64,000 nucleotides of DNA from Paenibacillus camelliae (lineage in GTDB: Bacteria > Bacillota > Bacilli > Paenibacillales > Paenibacillaceae): the NCBI RefSeq assembly GCF_023715345.1, contig NZ_JAMBNY010000002.1, positions 124,001 to 188,000 on the forward strand. The letters are read 5' to 3'. This document shows positions 1-8,838 of the stretch, piece after piece (within the stretch, counting starts at the first letter, position 1; the number at the start of each line of letters is the position of its first letter). Made by a program: the position numbers and the translations under genes. The notes below the pieces were generated by a model, which was given only the letters and a program-made list of their open reading frames with translations, was not told the origin of the DNA and searched no databases.

Positions 1-1586
1 GCAATAATAAACGTCGTTCTACCTGCCATTAATTGCTTGAAGCCTGCTTGAATCTCATGCTCTGTCTCCATATCAACAGCACTTGTTGCATCGTCGAGAA
101 TAAGAATTTTAGGATTTTTAATAAACGCGCGTGCAATAGCAATACGTTGCTTCTGGCCGCCGGACAATCCCATGCCTCGCTCGCCGACTACTGTATCATA
201 GCCAAGTGGCATCTCCATAATGAAATCATGTGCTTTGGCTAGCCTTGCTGCTTCCTCAATCTGCTCCTGCGTCACACCCGAGATTCCGTAAGCAATATTA
301 TCGCGAATCGTTGCAGAGAACAGGAAGGTCTCCTGGAACACTGGTGCGATAATGGAGCGCAAGCTATGCACATCAAGGTGTTTAACATCAATACCATCGA
401 TAGTAATTGATCCCTGCTTCACATCGTAAGCGCGCATCAGCAATTGTATAATTGTCGATTTCCCTGCTCCTGTTGCCCCAAGTAATCCTATAACCGTGCC
501 GGCAGGCGCGTGAATGTTAATATCCTTAATTGCTGGTTTTTTATCAGGGTAATTGAAGGTTACTTGGTTAAAGGATACATCGCCTCTTGCTGTTCTTGGA
601 TCTAAAACGACAGCATTGGACTCACTTTTAATGTTAATCGGCTCGTTAAGTAGTGTTAACACGCGTTCACTTGATGCTTTAAACTGTGTGTAGTTGTTAA
701 TATGGAACCCTAGTCCCCATAAAGGACCGATAATGTACCATATCAAGCTAAAAAACGCTACAAAGTTGCCTAGTGACAATTCTTTATTGATAACTAAAAT
801 GCCACCGACAATAAACAACACAATAACACAAAGGTTCGCAGCCGTTTCCATCGCTGGGAAAAATTTTGCCCACTTAGAGGAAGCCTCAATCTGATTCGTT
901 CTGAATTGCTCGCTTCGTTCAGTAAATTTATGAACCTCATAGTCCTCTTGCGCATATGATTTTACTGTGCGAACGCCTGTAATATTTTCTTGCACAGCAG
1001 TCGTTAAATTACTCATTGCTTTACGCATCTCACGGAAGATCGGATGAATCTGTCCCTCAAAGCGAAACGCTAATAGTAATAGCAGCGGTATCGGCAGCAG
1101 CGTGATGAGTGTAAGCTTCCAATTCATCATAATCATTGCCGTGCCGCCAAGCACAACCATGAATAGTACATTCAAGAGCTGTGCAAAACCAAAGCCAATG
1201 AAATTTCGAATCGCTTCCAAATCTGCAGTTAAACGAGACATCAAATCTCCCGTTTTCGCTTTATCATAATATTGGAAAGATAACGTATTCAATTTCTCAT
1301 ACAGCGTGTTTCTCATTTTCGTTGCAACTCGGTTACCTAATCTGCCGCCGCAAAATCCGTGTAAAAATTGATTAATTGCCTTCAAGCAGACGACCCCAAC
1401 AACCAAAAGTGAGATAGGTGCTACCAACTCGAAATTGCTAGGCATAATTACATTGTCGATCAAATAACTTACCAGGTAAGGCTGAACCAGTCCAATTCCA
1501 GTTGCAAGTACAAGAAAAAGTATTGCTCCGACAATAAACTTTTTCTCTGGTGCATAGAATCGCTTCAGCTGCCTAAATATTTCCAA
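1..1586 (-). CDS. ABC exporter, fused permease and ATPase (3' end outside window)
   Basis: Half-transporter of the ABCB/MsbA-like exporter type. It should sit in the membrane as a dimer and use ATP to extrude a lipid, drug or peptide. Translation of the minus strand gives an N-terminal region of about six membrane segments, then a nucleotide-binding domain with a Walker A (LLGATGAGKST, near 445-487), the signature LSGGQKQRIAIARA and Walker B (ILILDDATSAVD). The reading runs off the left edge at RTTFIIA, just before the expected H-loop histidine, so only a few dozen residues are missing. I start it at TTG (1584-1586) because GAGGAG lies 8 nt upstream; an in-frame GTG overlaps that ribosome site. 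The substrate cannot be told. A partner half-transporter may lie beyond the left edge. Confidence 0.9.
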   Translation of the reverse strand, partial: MEIFRQLKRFYAPEKKFIVGAILFLVLATGIGLVQPYLVSYLIDNVIMPSNFELVAPISLLVVGVVCLKAINQFLHGFCGGRLGNRVATKMRNTLYEKLNTLSFQYYDKAKTGDLMSRLTADLEAIRNFIGFGFAQLLNVLFMVVLGGTAMIMMNWKLTLITLLPIPLLLLLAFRFEGQIHPIFREMRKAMSNLTTAVQENITGVRTVKSYAQEDYEVHKFTERSEQFRTNQIEASSKWAKFFPAMETAANLCVIVLFIVGGILVINKELSLGNFVAFFSLIWYIIGPLWGLGFHINNYTQFKASSERVLTLLNEPINIKSESNAVVLDPRTARGDVSFNQVTFNYPDKKPAIKDINIHAPAGTVIGLLGATGAGKSTIIQLLMRAYDVKQGSITIDGIDVKHLDVHSLRSIIAPVFQETFLFSATIRDNIAYGISGVTQEQIEEAARLAKAHDFIMEMPLGYDTVVGERGMGLSGGQKQRIAIARAFIKNPKILILDDATSAVDMETEHEIQAGFKQLMAGRTTFII

Positions 1587-1793
1587 AACGGTCACTCCTC
1601 ACTTATTTTAGATATGAAGAATCTTATCAACTCGCTTGTTGTTGAGCAAACATCAATATAATGTAAATCTTTATTTTTTTACGGTTATTGTGGCAAATCA
1701 ATGAACTAACCTCCCCTTTACTCTCAAATGATGGCATTCATTCGGCTTTATGTTCAAATTACTCCATTTTTGCACGTTTTCACACAAAAAGGC

Positions 1794-1835
1794 AAAAAAA
1801 AAGCTGCTATTTTCGATATCGAAAGATAGCAGCTT
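1794..1835 (-). terminator. Intrinsic terminator of the dynamin operon
   Basis: Inverted repeat AAGCTGCTA (1801-1809) / TAGCAGCTT (1827-1835), with the inner part TTTCGATATCGAAA also self-complementary. On the minus strand it is followed by a run of nine T. It lies just downstream of the stop at 1867. Confidence 0.85.
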
Positions 1836-1866
1836 CATCACGAACTCAGATCAATTATCTCGAAAG

Positions 1867-4800
1867 TTAATCAATCAAGCTCCATTGCTTAATTTTCTTA
1901 TTTACAACCTCAAGCTTGCTTACATAGGATTCATCCTCAAGCAGCAGAAGCTGTTGCTTGCCATACTGAGTGATGCTGTGACCAAGCCTATCCAGCTGAG
2001 AAGCGAGAATAAGCTGCCACTGCTCCTCATAATGCTTCTGCCATTCACGCTGAACCTCGCTCATCCATTGCTGTAGACTTGGGAAGATTAGCTCCTCCAG
2101 CTCTTTTCTAAGCTTTGCTTTACCGTCCCCTTCAAAAAACTGCTTTGGAGACTTCATCCGTTGGCTAAGCCACTTCATCGTAATGCTGCGCTCCTGCCAA
2201 TCAGTTGGCTGCTCAGGCTGCCCATATTGCGATTCTAATACGCCAGGTCTCTGATAGCCTGAAAGTCGTTTGGCAGCGAGCTCAGCAAGCTGATCTAACT
2301 GCTTGTGAACAGCCGATTCAATCGCTCGCTCTACGCGCATGGTCGTAGCAAGCAGCTCTTGCTGAAGCTCTAGCGCTAGGGAACGCTGTAGCTCTAGCCA
2401 TGCACTCCATACCGCTTGCGACATGGAGCGACCATCATCCTTCAGCAGTGCAGGATTGAACGCATAGTTATAAAAATCTCCGAAGCGGAATGATAGACGC
2501 TGTACAATATAATACATAAGCTCTTCGATTTCCTGCTTCATTGCTAGAGGCAGCTGAACAGCTGCTTCCTCCTCCAACGCTTGTGCTAAGGCATTCATGC
2601 TTTGCTTGATGCTAACTACCTGCTGCTCCGCATGGGCCTTAGCAGACTTCGCGTTATCCAGTAGCGCACTGACCATGTTAACCGCTCGTTGCAGCTCAAG
2701 CGATGCTGAGTTCAGCGCTAATGCACCAAGCTCATCATGTATAAACGAATGGAATACTTGCTCAAAGCTTGCAATGCCTGAAGCTTCAATAGCCTGGTCA
2801 TCACTAGATTGTTTCGCTTCAAGCGCAAGCAGGCTCGATATCGGAAACATTCTAGGTGACATGATGCCATGTCGATTTAGATTTGCCTCCACATGCTCCA
2901 TAACGGAGCGCAGCTCCTGCTCGGTGGAAGCAAGATCCGCTGCATTAACAATAAAAAACATTTTATCCAGCTCAAACTGATCCTTTACACGTCCAAGCTG
3001 ATCTAGAAACTGACTATCTGCATGTGAAAACGCATGATTATAATACGTAACGAAAAGAATAGCATCTGTACTTTTAATATAATTGAAGGCTACCCCTGTA
3101 TGACGAGCATTAACTGAATCTGCACCTGGAGTATCAACTAAAATAATTCCGGCTTGCGTTAAGGTACAGTCAAAGTAGAATTTAATCTCTGATACAAAGC
3201 ATGAGCGATGCTCCTGCGCAACATACGCCTCATATAAAGCATAATCCACCTCGCGATGTCTGCCGAGCCATTGCTCCTGCTCTTCCCAGCCTTCACGAGC
3301 CGCCTTAACGAAGCTGTAATGAGCTCTGCCACCGTTATGGATATGTTCAGGAACTAAAGCATCGATAAGCTTAAACAAATGCTGCTGATCCTGCTTCTGC
3401 TGCTCAGTCAGCTCTAAGCCTAGCAGCTTTAACGAATAAGCGATATCATCCAGCATCAGCTCCCGCGTCTTCATAAAGATTGTCGCGCTGTTATGCGGAT
3501 GCTCCGAATCTGGCGGTAATAAGCTATTAATCGCTGCGGTAGTAGGATTCGGACTTACAGGAAGCACGCGCTCTCCAATTAGTGCATTTGCAAGCGATGA
3601 CTTTCCAGCACTGAACGCGCCAAATAATGAAATGGTGTAGTTGCGACTCTTCAGCCGATCAGCCTTCACGGAAAGCTCTTCGACGATTTGCTCCATTCCA
3701 TCAATATCTGACAGCAGCTCTGCACATTGCAGCAGGGCTGCTGTAAGCTGCTGGGCATTATGTGCTGCTTTAACTGCTACAGTTCCTTCTTCACCAATAC
3801 TTGATATAGCGCTTAGGTTGATCGCTTCTTGCTCCTCTACGAAGCTAACATCATTCCCGGTACGTAGATTAGCTACCTTAGGCAGTGTAGGTGCGTCGAC
3901 TTTCGGTAATAAGAGCTGCTCAAGCCCCTTCCGATAGCTTTCTTCTTGCTGTATGACTGCACGATACTCCACAGCCTGCTGCAATTGCTCAGCAAGCTCT
4001 GTCATCTCACCCTTCAGCTCCGCCAGCTTGCTGTGCTCTTGCTCTGCGAACGATAGTGCCAGCTTATCTACAATCGTTAGTGCGTGTCTCCGATAATTTG
4101 ATTTAATCGAAGCTGCTATATCCTTACAATAGATTAGTGTATATTCATTACCAAGTACTGCACCGCTATGAATACTAGCTATAAGCTGCTGCTCGGTAGG
4201 TCGAGCCTGCTCCAGCAGCTTCAGTTCTTCCTCCAGCTGCTCTCGGTTATACGATATGCCTTCCCCAGCTTTTCGAAGCAGCGTTTGCATATGCCAGTGA
4301 ATATTAGCTTCGGTGAGCTTCAATAGCTCAGAATAAAACGCTTGCAATCGTTCTTCTTGAACGGCAGTTGTTTTTTGCTTAGAGGCTAAAAATCCGGCAC
4401 GAAAGCCTGGCTTGCGGCTGTCTAAAAATTGCTGGGCAAGATCTCGTAATGCCGCTGGCGTAATGTTCGCATTATCAAGCAGGCTTTCAATCTCCTTACG
4501 CAGCTTAACAGGATATTGCTCTACCGCTTCATTTCGCATATCGATTTGCCCTTGTGTCTGCTTCGCCACTTGCTCAAGATCTTCTAGCTTTTCTTGACCG
4601 CCAATCTGCACCAACAGCTGCTGCTTCAATGGCTCTGATGCTTGCTCCAGCTCAGTTAGATATGTTTTCGTCACATGCGCTAGAGAGCTCCAGACACTAT
4701 AAGCTGTCAATTCACTTTGAGCATGCTGCAGGTCGTCGATGAGACGTAATACACTTTCCCACTGATGATAGGGATGCTTAGGCTCACGAAGTGATAGATA

Positions 4801-5490
4801 CATAATACCCGCAGGCTCTAAATGCCAAGCTTGGAAGCTGTCAGCTACGCTTTGCTGGTAGCTCTCAAAGCTCAGCTCTGCATCGCGATGCTTATCGATT
4901 TGATTCACAATAAAATATAATGGCTTGCCCCACTCACGTAATTCCTTTGCAAAGGTAAAGTTAATTTCAGACTGAACATGGTTGTAATCCATCACATAAA
5001 ACACGACGTCAGCCATATGCAGAGCGGATTCAGTCGCCATTTTATGTGCCGCATCGGTAGAATCAATGCCCGGTGTATCTAGCAGCGTAATACCTTTACT
5101 CAATAATTCACTTGGATATTCGATATGTACAGAAATATATGATTCTCCGTCTTTACAATATGCATCCAATTGATCAATCGGTACTTCGTCGTAACGAATA
5201 ATGCCATTTGACGATACTTTTACCTTTGCCTTGCTTTCCTCACCGTAAGCAATTGTTACAACGTTAGCACTCGTTGGTATCGGACTGGATGGCAATAATT
5301 TTGCACCGCATAACGTATTTAATAGAGTTGATTTCCCCGCAGAAAAATGTCCACATAAAGCAATAGTAAGCCGACCAGCAGTCAGCTTACTATTGAGCTC
5401 CTCTACCTTTTGAGCATGGAGATGATCGTTATGTGCGGACATTTCACTTGAGAATTTGTATAGCTTCTCTCGTAAATTGTCAGTCAGCAT
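1867..5490 (-). CDS. dynA: Double-GTPase bacterial dynamin-like protein (DynA/YpbR type)
   Basis: Large membrane-remodelling GTPase made of two fused dynamin-like halves. The first half has G1 GHFSAGKST (residues 47-55), G3 DTPG (138-141) and G4 NQID (196-199). The second has G1 GAFSAGKSS (624-632), a VDTPGADS G3 and an NAAD-type G4. Both halves are followed by long helical, Glu/Gln-rich stretches. The length of 1207 residues is close to B. subtilis DynA (about 1190), which tethers and fuses membranes and helps survival of phage infection and pore-forming agents. The ATG follows AAGGAG by 9 nt. It is the last gene of a likely nth-(92 aa)-dynA transcript, 13 nt after its neighbour, and ends at a clear terminator. 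The family call is firm; the role here is inferred from the homologue. Confidence 0.92.
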   Translation of the reverse strand: MLTDNLREKLYKFSSEMSAHNDHLHAQKVEELNSKLTAGRLTIALCGHFSAGKSTLLNTLCGAKLLPSSPIPTSANVVTIAYGEESKAKVKVSSNGIIRYDEVPIDQLDAYCKDGESYISVHIEYPSELLSKGITLLDTPGIDSTDAAHKMATESALHMADVVFYVMDYNHVQSEINFTFAKELREWGKPLYFIVNQIDKHRDAELSFESYQQSVADSFQAWHLEPAGIMYLSLREPKHPYHQWESVLRLIDDLQHAQSELTAYSVWSSLAHVTKTYLTELEQASEPLKQQLLVQIGGQEKLEDLEQVAKQTQGQIDMRNEAVEQYPVKLRKEIESLLDNANITPAALRDLAQQFLDSRKPGFRAGFLASKQKTTAVQEERLQAFYSELLKLTEANIHWHMQTLLRKAGEGISYNREQLEEELKLLEQARPTEQQLIASIHSGAVLGNEYTLIYCKDIAASIKSNYRRHALTIVDKLALSFAEQEHSKLAELKGEMTELAEQLQQAVEYRAVIQQEESYRKGLEQLLLPKVDAPTLPKVANLRTGNDVSFVEEQEAINLSAISSIGEEGTVAVKAAHNAQQLTAALLQCAELLSDIDGMEQIVEELSVKADRLKSRNYTISLFGAFSAGKSSLANALIGERVLPVSPNPTTAAINSLLPPDSEHPHNSATIFMKTRELMLDDIAYSLKLLGLELTEQQKQDQQHLFKLIDALVPEHIHNGGRAHYSFVKAAREGWEEQEQWLGRHREVDYALYEAYVAQEHRSCFVSEIKFYFDCTLTQAGIILVDTPGADSVNARHTGVAFNYIKSTDAILFVTYYNHAFSHADSQFLDQLGRVKDQFELDKMFFIVNAADLASTEQELRSVMEHVEANLNRHGIMSPRMFPISSLLALEAKQSSDDQAIEASGIASFEQVFHSFIHDELGALALNSASLELQRAVNMVSALLDNAKSAKAHAEQQVVSIKQSMNALAQALEEEAAVQLPLAMKQEIEELMYYIVQRLSFRFGDFYNYAFNPALLKDDGRSMSQAVWSAWLELQRSLALELQQELLATTMRVERAIESAVHKQLDQLAELAAKRLSGYQRPGVLESQYGQPEQPTDWQERSITMKWLSQRMKSPKQFFEGDGKAKLRKELEELIFPSLQQWMSEVQREWQKHYEEQWQLILASQLDRLGHSITQYGKQQLLLLEDESYVSKLEVVNKKIKQWSLID

Positions 5491-5503
5491 TGTCTATTTC
5501 TCC

Positions 5504-5782
5504 TTATTCACTAACCTCATCATCATCAGCCGATGGCAAGCAAATTTCAAACACATTTCCATGTTGCAGGATCATAATATCACGAGCTTTTTCTTTCATT
5601 ACGACAACCTCTGGCTTCACACGCATACGCTCAATGTATTGCACGGGCACATGACCAGAGCCACTTACCGTAATTCCTTCAATGACAATATCCTCATTCT
5701 CCTGAGGTGCTGCTTCCAGCACTTGCTCGTAAATATCAGAAAACTGTTCAAAATTATTAGTGTACACGGAAATGCATTTCAT
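5504..5782 (-). CDS. Small conserved-looking protein of unknown function between nth and dynA
   Basis: Encodes 92 residues starting MKCISVYTNNFEQFSDIYEQ. I recognise no catalytic motif. The chain is acidic, with no membrane segment or signal peptide, and ends in an Asp/Glu-rich tail. The order looks like beta-alpha-beta (an opening MKCISVYT strand, then a helix), as in small regulatory folds, but this is only an impression. The ATG at 5782 has GAGGA 9 nt upstream; a TTG directly before it is a less likely start. It lies 14 nt after nth and 13 nt before dynA, so it is co-transcribed with both. The composition and ribosome site argue that it is real. Confidence 0.7.
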   Translation of the reverse strand: MKCISVYTNNFEQFSDIYEQVLEAAPQENEDIVIEGITVSGSGHVPVQYIERMRVKPEVVVMKEKARDIMILQHGNVFEICLPSADDDEVSE

Positions 5783-5796
5783 CAATAATCATCCTC

Positions 5797-6480
5797 TTAA
5801 CTTTTTGTAGTTTTACGTTTAGTTTTGGTTGAATCAGCAGCTTTCATACGCCGCTGGCCTTCTTTGCATATATCTAGCAGTGGACAGATGTCGCATTGAG
5901 GTCTTTGTGCCTTGCAATGATAACGCCCGAAGAAGATCAATCTGTGATGCGTGATTGTCCACTCCTCTCTCGGGACAAGCTTCATAAGCTTCTGTTCAAC
6001 GACTAACACGGAGTCATCTGGTTTTGCAAATGACAAACGCTTCGAAACACGCTCTACATGTGTATCGACAGCAATTGCAGGTACACCAAAAGCATTAGAC
6101 ATGACGACGTTAGCCGTTTTCCGACCAACTCCAGGAAGCTCAACGAGTCCCTCGTGGGTATTCGGAACCTCGCCGTCATACTTATCAATTACAATACGAC
6201 ATAATTTCTGTATATTGGCCGCCTTGCTGCGAAACAAGCCTATACGTCTTATGTCCAATTCAAGCTCCTCTAAAGGTACTGCCAGGTAGTCCGCAGGCGT
6301 TTTGTACTTGTGAAACAAATCAACCGTTACTTTATTTACCGTTTCATCGGTACATTGTGCAGATAATAGTACAGCAATCGTCAACTCAAATGGATTACTA
6401 TGATTTAGCTCACAATGGGCATCGGGAAACATCTCTGCCAACACATCAAGAACATGCCTCATTTTATCCTTTGCTTTCAT
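5797..6480 (-). CDS. nth: Endonuclease III (DNA glycosylase/AP lyase)
   Basis: Base-excision repair enzyme that removes oxidised pyrimidines and cleaves the abasic site. The chain of 227 residues shows the helix-hairpin-helix LPGVGRKTANVV, whose Lys is the expected catalytic lysine, then AVDTHVERVSKRL with the expected catalytic Asp. Near the C-terminus four cysteines in the spacing C-x6-C-x2-C-x5-C (CKAQRPQCDICPLLDIC) match the 4Fe-4S cluster loop. AGGAGG lies upstream of the ATG. The C-terminus is Lys/Arg-rich, which could aid DNA binding. It opens the operon with the 92-residue protein and dynA. In B. subtilis nth follows dnaD directly; here dnaD is about 33 kb away. Confidence 0.97.
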   Translation of the reverse strand: MKAKDKMRHVLDVLAEMFPDAHCELNHSNPFELTIAVLLSAQCTDETVNKVTVDLFHKYKTPADYLAVPLEELELDIRRIGLFRSKAANIQKLCRIVIDKYDGEVPNTHEGLVELPGVGRKTANVVMSNAFGVPAIAVDTHVERVSKRLSFAKPDDSVLVVEQKLMKLVPREEWTITHHRLIFFGRYHCKAQRPQCDICPLLDICKEGQRRMKAADSTKTKRKTTKS

Positions 6481-6561
6481 CTATAAGCCTCCTCTTCATA
6501 ACCATCGTTCAAAGTTTAGCGAAAAACGAGTCTGTAGGCAAGTAACATTTCCCCAAAATGG

Positions 6562-6590
6562 AAAAAAAACTGCCCAAAACGGGCAGCTTT
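6562..6590 (-). terminator. Intrinsic terminator after the SLH protein gene
   Basis: CTGCCC (6570-6575) pairs with GGGCAG (6581-6586) around a 5-nt loop. On the minus strand the stem is followed by eight T. It lies about 30 nt past the stop at 6619. Confidence 0.85.
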
Positions 6591-6618
6591 TCACAAAATG
6601 TTACTTAAAAGCAGCAAA

Positions 6619-8718
6619 TTATTGGACAAATACTCGAACAATGCGGTGACCTTCAAAGCCCACAACGACATTTTTATTTGCCTTCAAATCGCTAAATGCA
6701 ATCGGTTTGCCATTGGCGTCAACAAACTCCGCCTCATCAAACAATACAGAATATGTCTTATTATCATGCTTGAAGGAAACTTCCTTCGTCGTATTAGAAA
6801 TCGTCGAAATCGTCATCGATTGTGCTTCATATAGACGGAATTTTGTAATCGTACCATCCTTTGATGAGAGATCGGCCGTTACGATATCGCCCGGTTTAAT
6901 ATCCATATACGTAAGATTAGTCTTCGTTAAGCTTTCCATAGTAGCATTTTTATAGCTCAGCTCCGTGACGATTCCGTCTGGCAGCTTCAGCTTAATTTTT
7001 TGATCGAAGTAATTAACATCCTCAACTGTAGCATTAATCTCCGAGATCATATCATAATAAACGACTTGCTTTCTGCCGTTCGTTTCTACATAACGAAGCA
7101 TTAACCCTTTCCAGTCTGTTGGGTTCACACTAATAAATCTACGATCTACTAATACACCATCAAGCAAGTATCTTGTAGAATCAGAGATAAACAGAGCTTC
7201 TGCGTTCATGCCCGTTGCATCCAGTACTGTAATAAGTCCCTTTGCAGCATCTGCGCTCACCACAGTAGGTAAGTAAAGTGATTTATAGTCTTGCGACTGA
7301 ACAGAAATACTAACGACCTCATCTTTAGCGTTCAACGTTAATGTCACCTTATCTACATCTGATATCAGATTATCAAGCGTTGCATGCTTAACGTAAGGAA
7401 TGTTAATTGTCGGAGTCTTCGTTAGCAGCTTACTAACTAACTGTCCATTTTCACCTTTAATCGTAATCATCTTACTAGAATCGGCATAGCTAAAAAATGT
7501 TCCATTAACCGTCGAAACAGACGATTCACCTGCAGTTACGAGCTCAATGGAGAGCACTTTAGGTGTACTGCGGAACGTATCTGTTGTAACTTTAATATTG
7601 CTATTTACCTTCAGATCGTTAACGGTTAGCTTATTTCCAGAAGTATCTTGGATGATCGTCGTATCATCATATTCAATAGCTACCGGCTTATTATTAACAA
7701 CGACATAGATGATTTTTTCAGCACTATTCACAATACCGATTGGCGCTGTTAACGTCTCCGTGTAAGTTGCCTCACCTAGCGTCTCAACGAATTTAGCTAC
7801 GCCATTAATATGAATAAGTGATACGGCTGAATAAAGCTTAAATTGATCTCTCTTTACAGCTAGATCCGAATCGCTGCTATAGAAGCCAGTAGATTGATCA
7901 AAAGCATATGTTGTTTCCACATCATGCTCGTAGATCGTGATCGAGTTGTCAGTCATATTCGTAATGACGCCATGCTGCTGATTAGCTACTTTTATTGGAA
8001 AATCCTTTTGTGCGCGACTAAGAATCGTAGCAAAGCTAGCACGATTAATCGCTGTTTTCGGAGCGAAGGTCGTTTCCGTATAGCCCTTCACAAGACCAAG
8101 CTCAACAGCAGCATTTACATACCCTGTATATTTGCTGTCAATTTTATCTCGATCGGCAAATGTAGACGGTGTTTCCTGTAGCTCTTTTGCTTTAGCTTGT
8201 GCACCAATCGTATGAATAATTAGCTTTGTAACCCATTCACGAGCTGCTGGCTTTGCTCCCCACTCTTCATCCGGCTCAGCGGCAGCAATTGCAAATTCTT
8301 GTTCTCGATCTAGCAATCCTTCATCAAATGCTAGTGATATGTAAGCCTTATAATCTTCTTTTACATCAAAGCCTTCTGGGAATATAAACACGCCATTTTT
8401 ATCTACTTTGTGCTCAAGTCCGGCAAAGCGAATCGCCATAATAACCGCTTCCTGCTGACTAATTGTGTTATTGTATTTGAATGTAAACTCACCAGTCGCT
8501 TTATTCTCATATCCTTTTACAATTTGCTGCAAGGACAGACGGTAAATATGCTTCTCTGCATATAAGCCCGCTGGCACATCTGTAAATGGAGTTATTCCTT
8601 TTTCTGCAGCATGCACGATGGCCACCTGATTAGGAAGCACCGGTAAGGCTGCGCTGCTAACTAACGTAATAGCTACTGCTCCTGTTACTATTTTTTTCCA
8701 AGACTTATGTATAGGCAA
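6619..8718 (-). CDS. Secreted S-layer homology (SLH) domain protein
   Basis: Exported surface protein. It begins with a Lys-containing N-terminus and hydrophobic segment (ITLVSSAALPVLP) ending near VHAAEKG, a likely signal peptide. SLH-type sequence follows: TPFTDVP...YRLSLQQIVKGY near the N-terminus and, around residues 180-240, a clear unit with AAVELGLVKGYTETTFAPKTAINRASFATIL. SLH repeats usually bind pyruvylated cell-wall polymer and hold the protein on the cell surface. The remaining 450 or so residues are Thr/Val/Asp-rich, look all-beta and hold no enzyme motif I recognise. I start at TTG 8718 because GGTGGG lies 7 nt upstream; a TTG 15 nt further up has no ribosome site. It follows the amidase gene on the same strand. 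Confidence 0.82.
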   Translation of the reverse strand: MPIHKSWKKIVTGAVAITLVSSAALPVLPNQVAIVHAAEKGITPFTDVPAGLYAEKHIYRLSLQQIVKGYENKATGEFTFKYNNTISQQEAVIMAIRFAGLEHKVDKNGVFIFPEGFDVKEDYKAYISLAFDEGLLDREQEFAIAAAEPDEEWGAKPAAREWVTKLIIHTIGAQAKAKELQETPSTFADRDKIDSKYTGYVNAAVELGLVKGYTETTFAPKTAINRASFATILSRAQKDFPIKVANQQHGVITNMTDNSITIYEHDVETTYAFDQSTGFYSSDSDLAVKRDQFKLYSAVSLIHINGVAKFVETLGEATYTETLTAPIGIVNSAEKIIYVVVNNKPVAIEYDDTTIIQDTSGNKLTVNDLKVNSNIKVTTDTFRSTPKVLSIELVTAGESSVSTVNGTFFSYADSSKMITIKGENGQLVSKLLTKTPTINIPYVKHATLDNLISDVDKVTLTLNAKDEVVSISVQSQDYKSLYLPTVVSADAAKGLITVLDATGMNAEALFISDSTRYLLDGVLVDRRFISVNPTDWKGLMLRYVETNGRKQVVYYDMISEINATVEDVNYFDQKIKLKLPDGIVTELSYKNATMESLTKTNLTYMDIKPGDIVTADLSSKDGTITKFRLYEAQSMTISTISNTTKEVSFKHDNKTYSVLFDEAEFVDANGKPIAFSDLKANKNVVVGFEGHRIVRVFVQ

Positions 8719-8746
8719 TTTTGTTCCCACCAATCATATAAGATTA

Positions 8747-8783
8747 TCGCGGGTCTACACTTCCACTTAAGTGCGACCCGCGA
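8747..8783. other. GC-rich hairpin between the amidase and SLH genes
   Basis: TCGCGGGTC (8747-8755) and GACCCGCGA (8775-8783) form a perfect 9-bp stem. The loop holds the palindrome CACTTAAGTG. Neither side has a proper T-run, so this is a poor intrinsic terminator. It could be a partial terminator for the amidase gene or a stabilising leader structure for the SLH mRNA. Confidence 0.6.
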
Positions 8784-8838
8784 TTCTAGTAAACTATCAA
8801 TATTATACCATTCTTCTTAAGCAAATTACCCAGAATTA

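Noticed and set aside
2597-2980. Ser/Cys/Ala-rich plus-strand frames opposite dynA.
   Set aside because: They are the expected antisense shadow of a Glu/Gln/Leu-rich coding sequence; no ribosome sites.
1867-5490. A complete phage-defence island around dynA.
   Set aside because: dynA is a core gene in many Bacillales; no nuclease, toxin or other defence-type genes are close to it, so a defence island is not supported.
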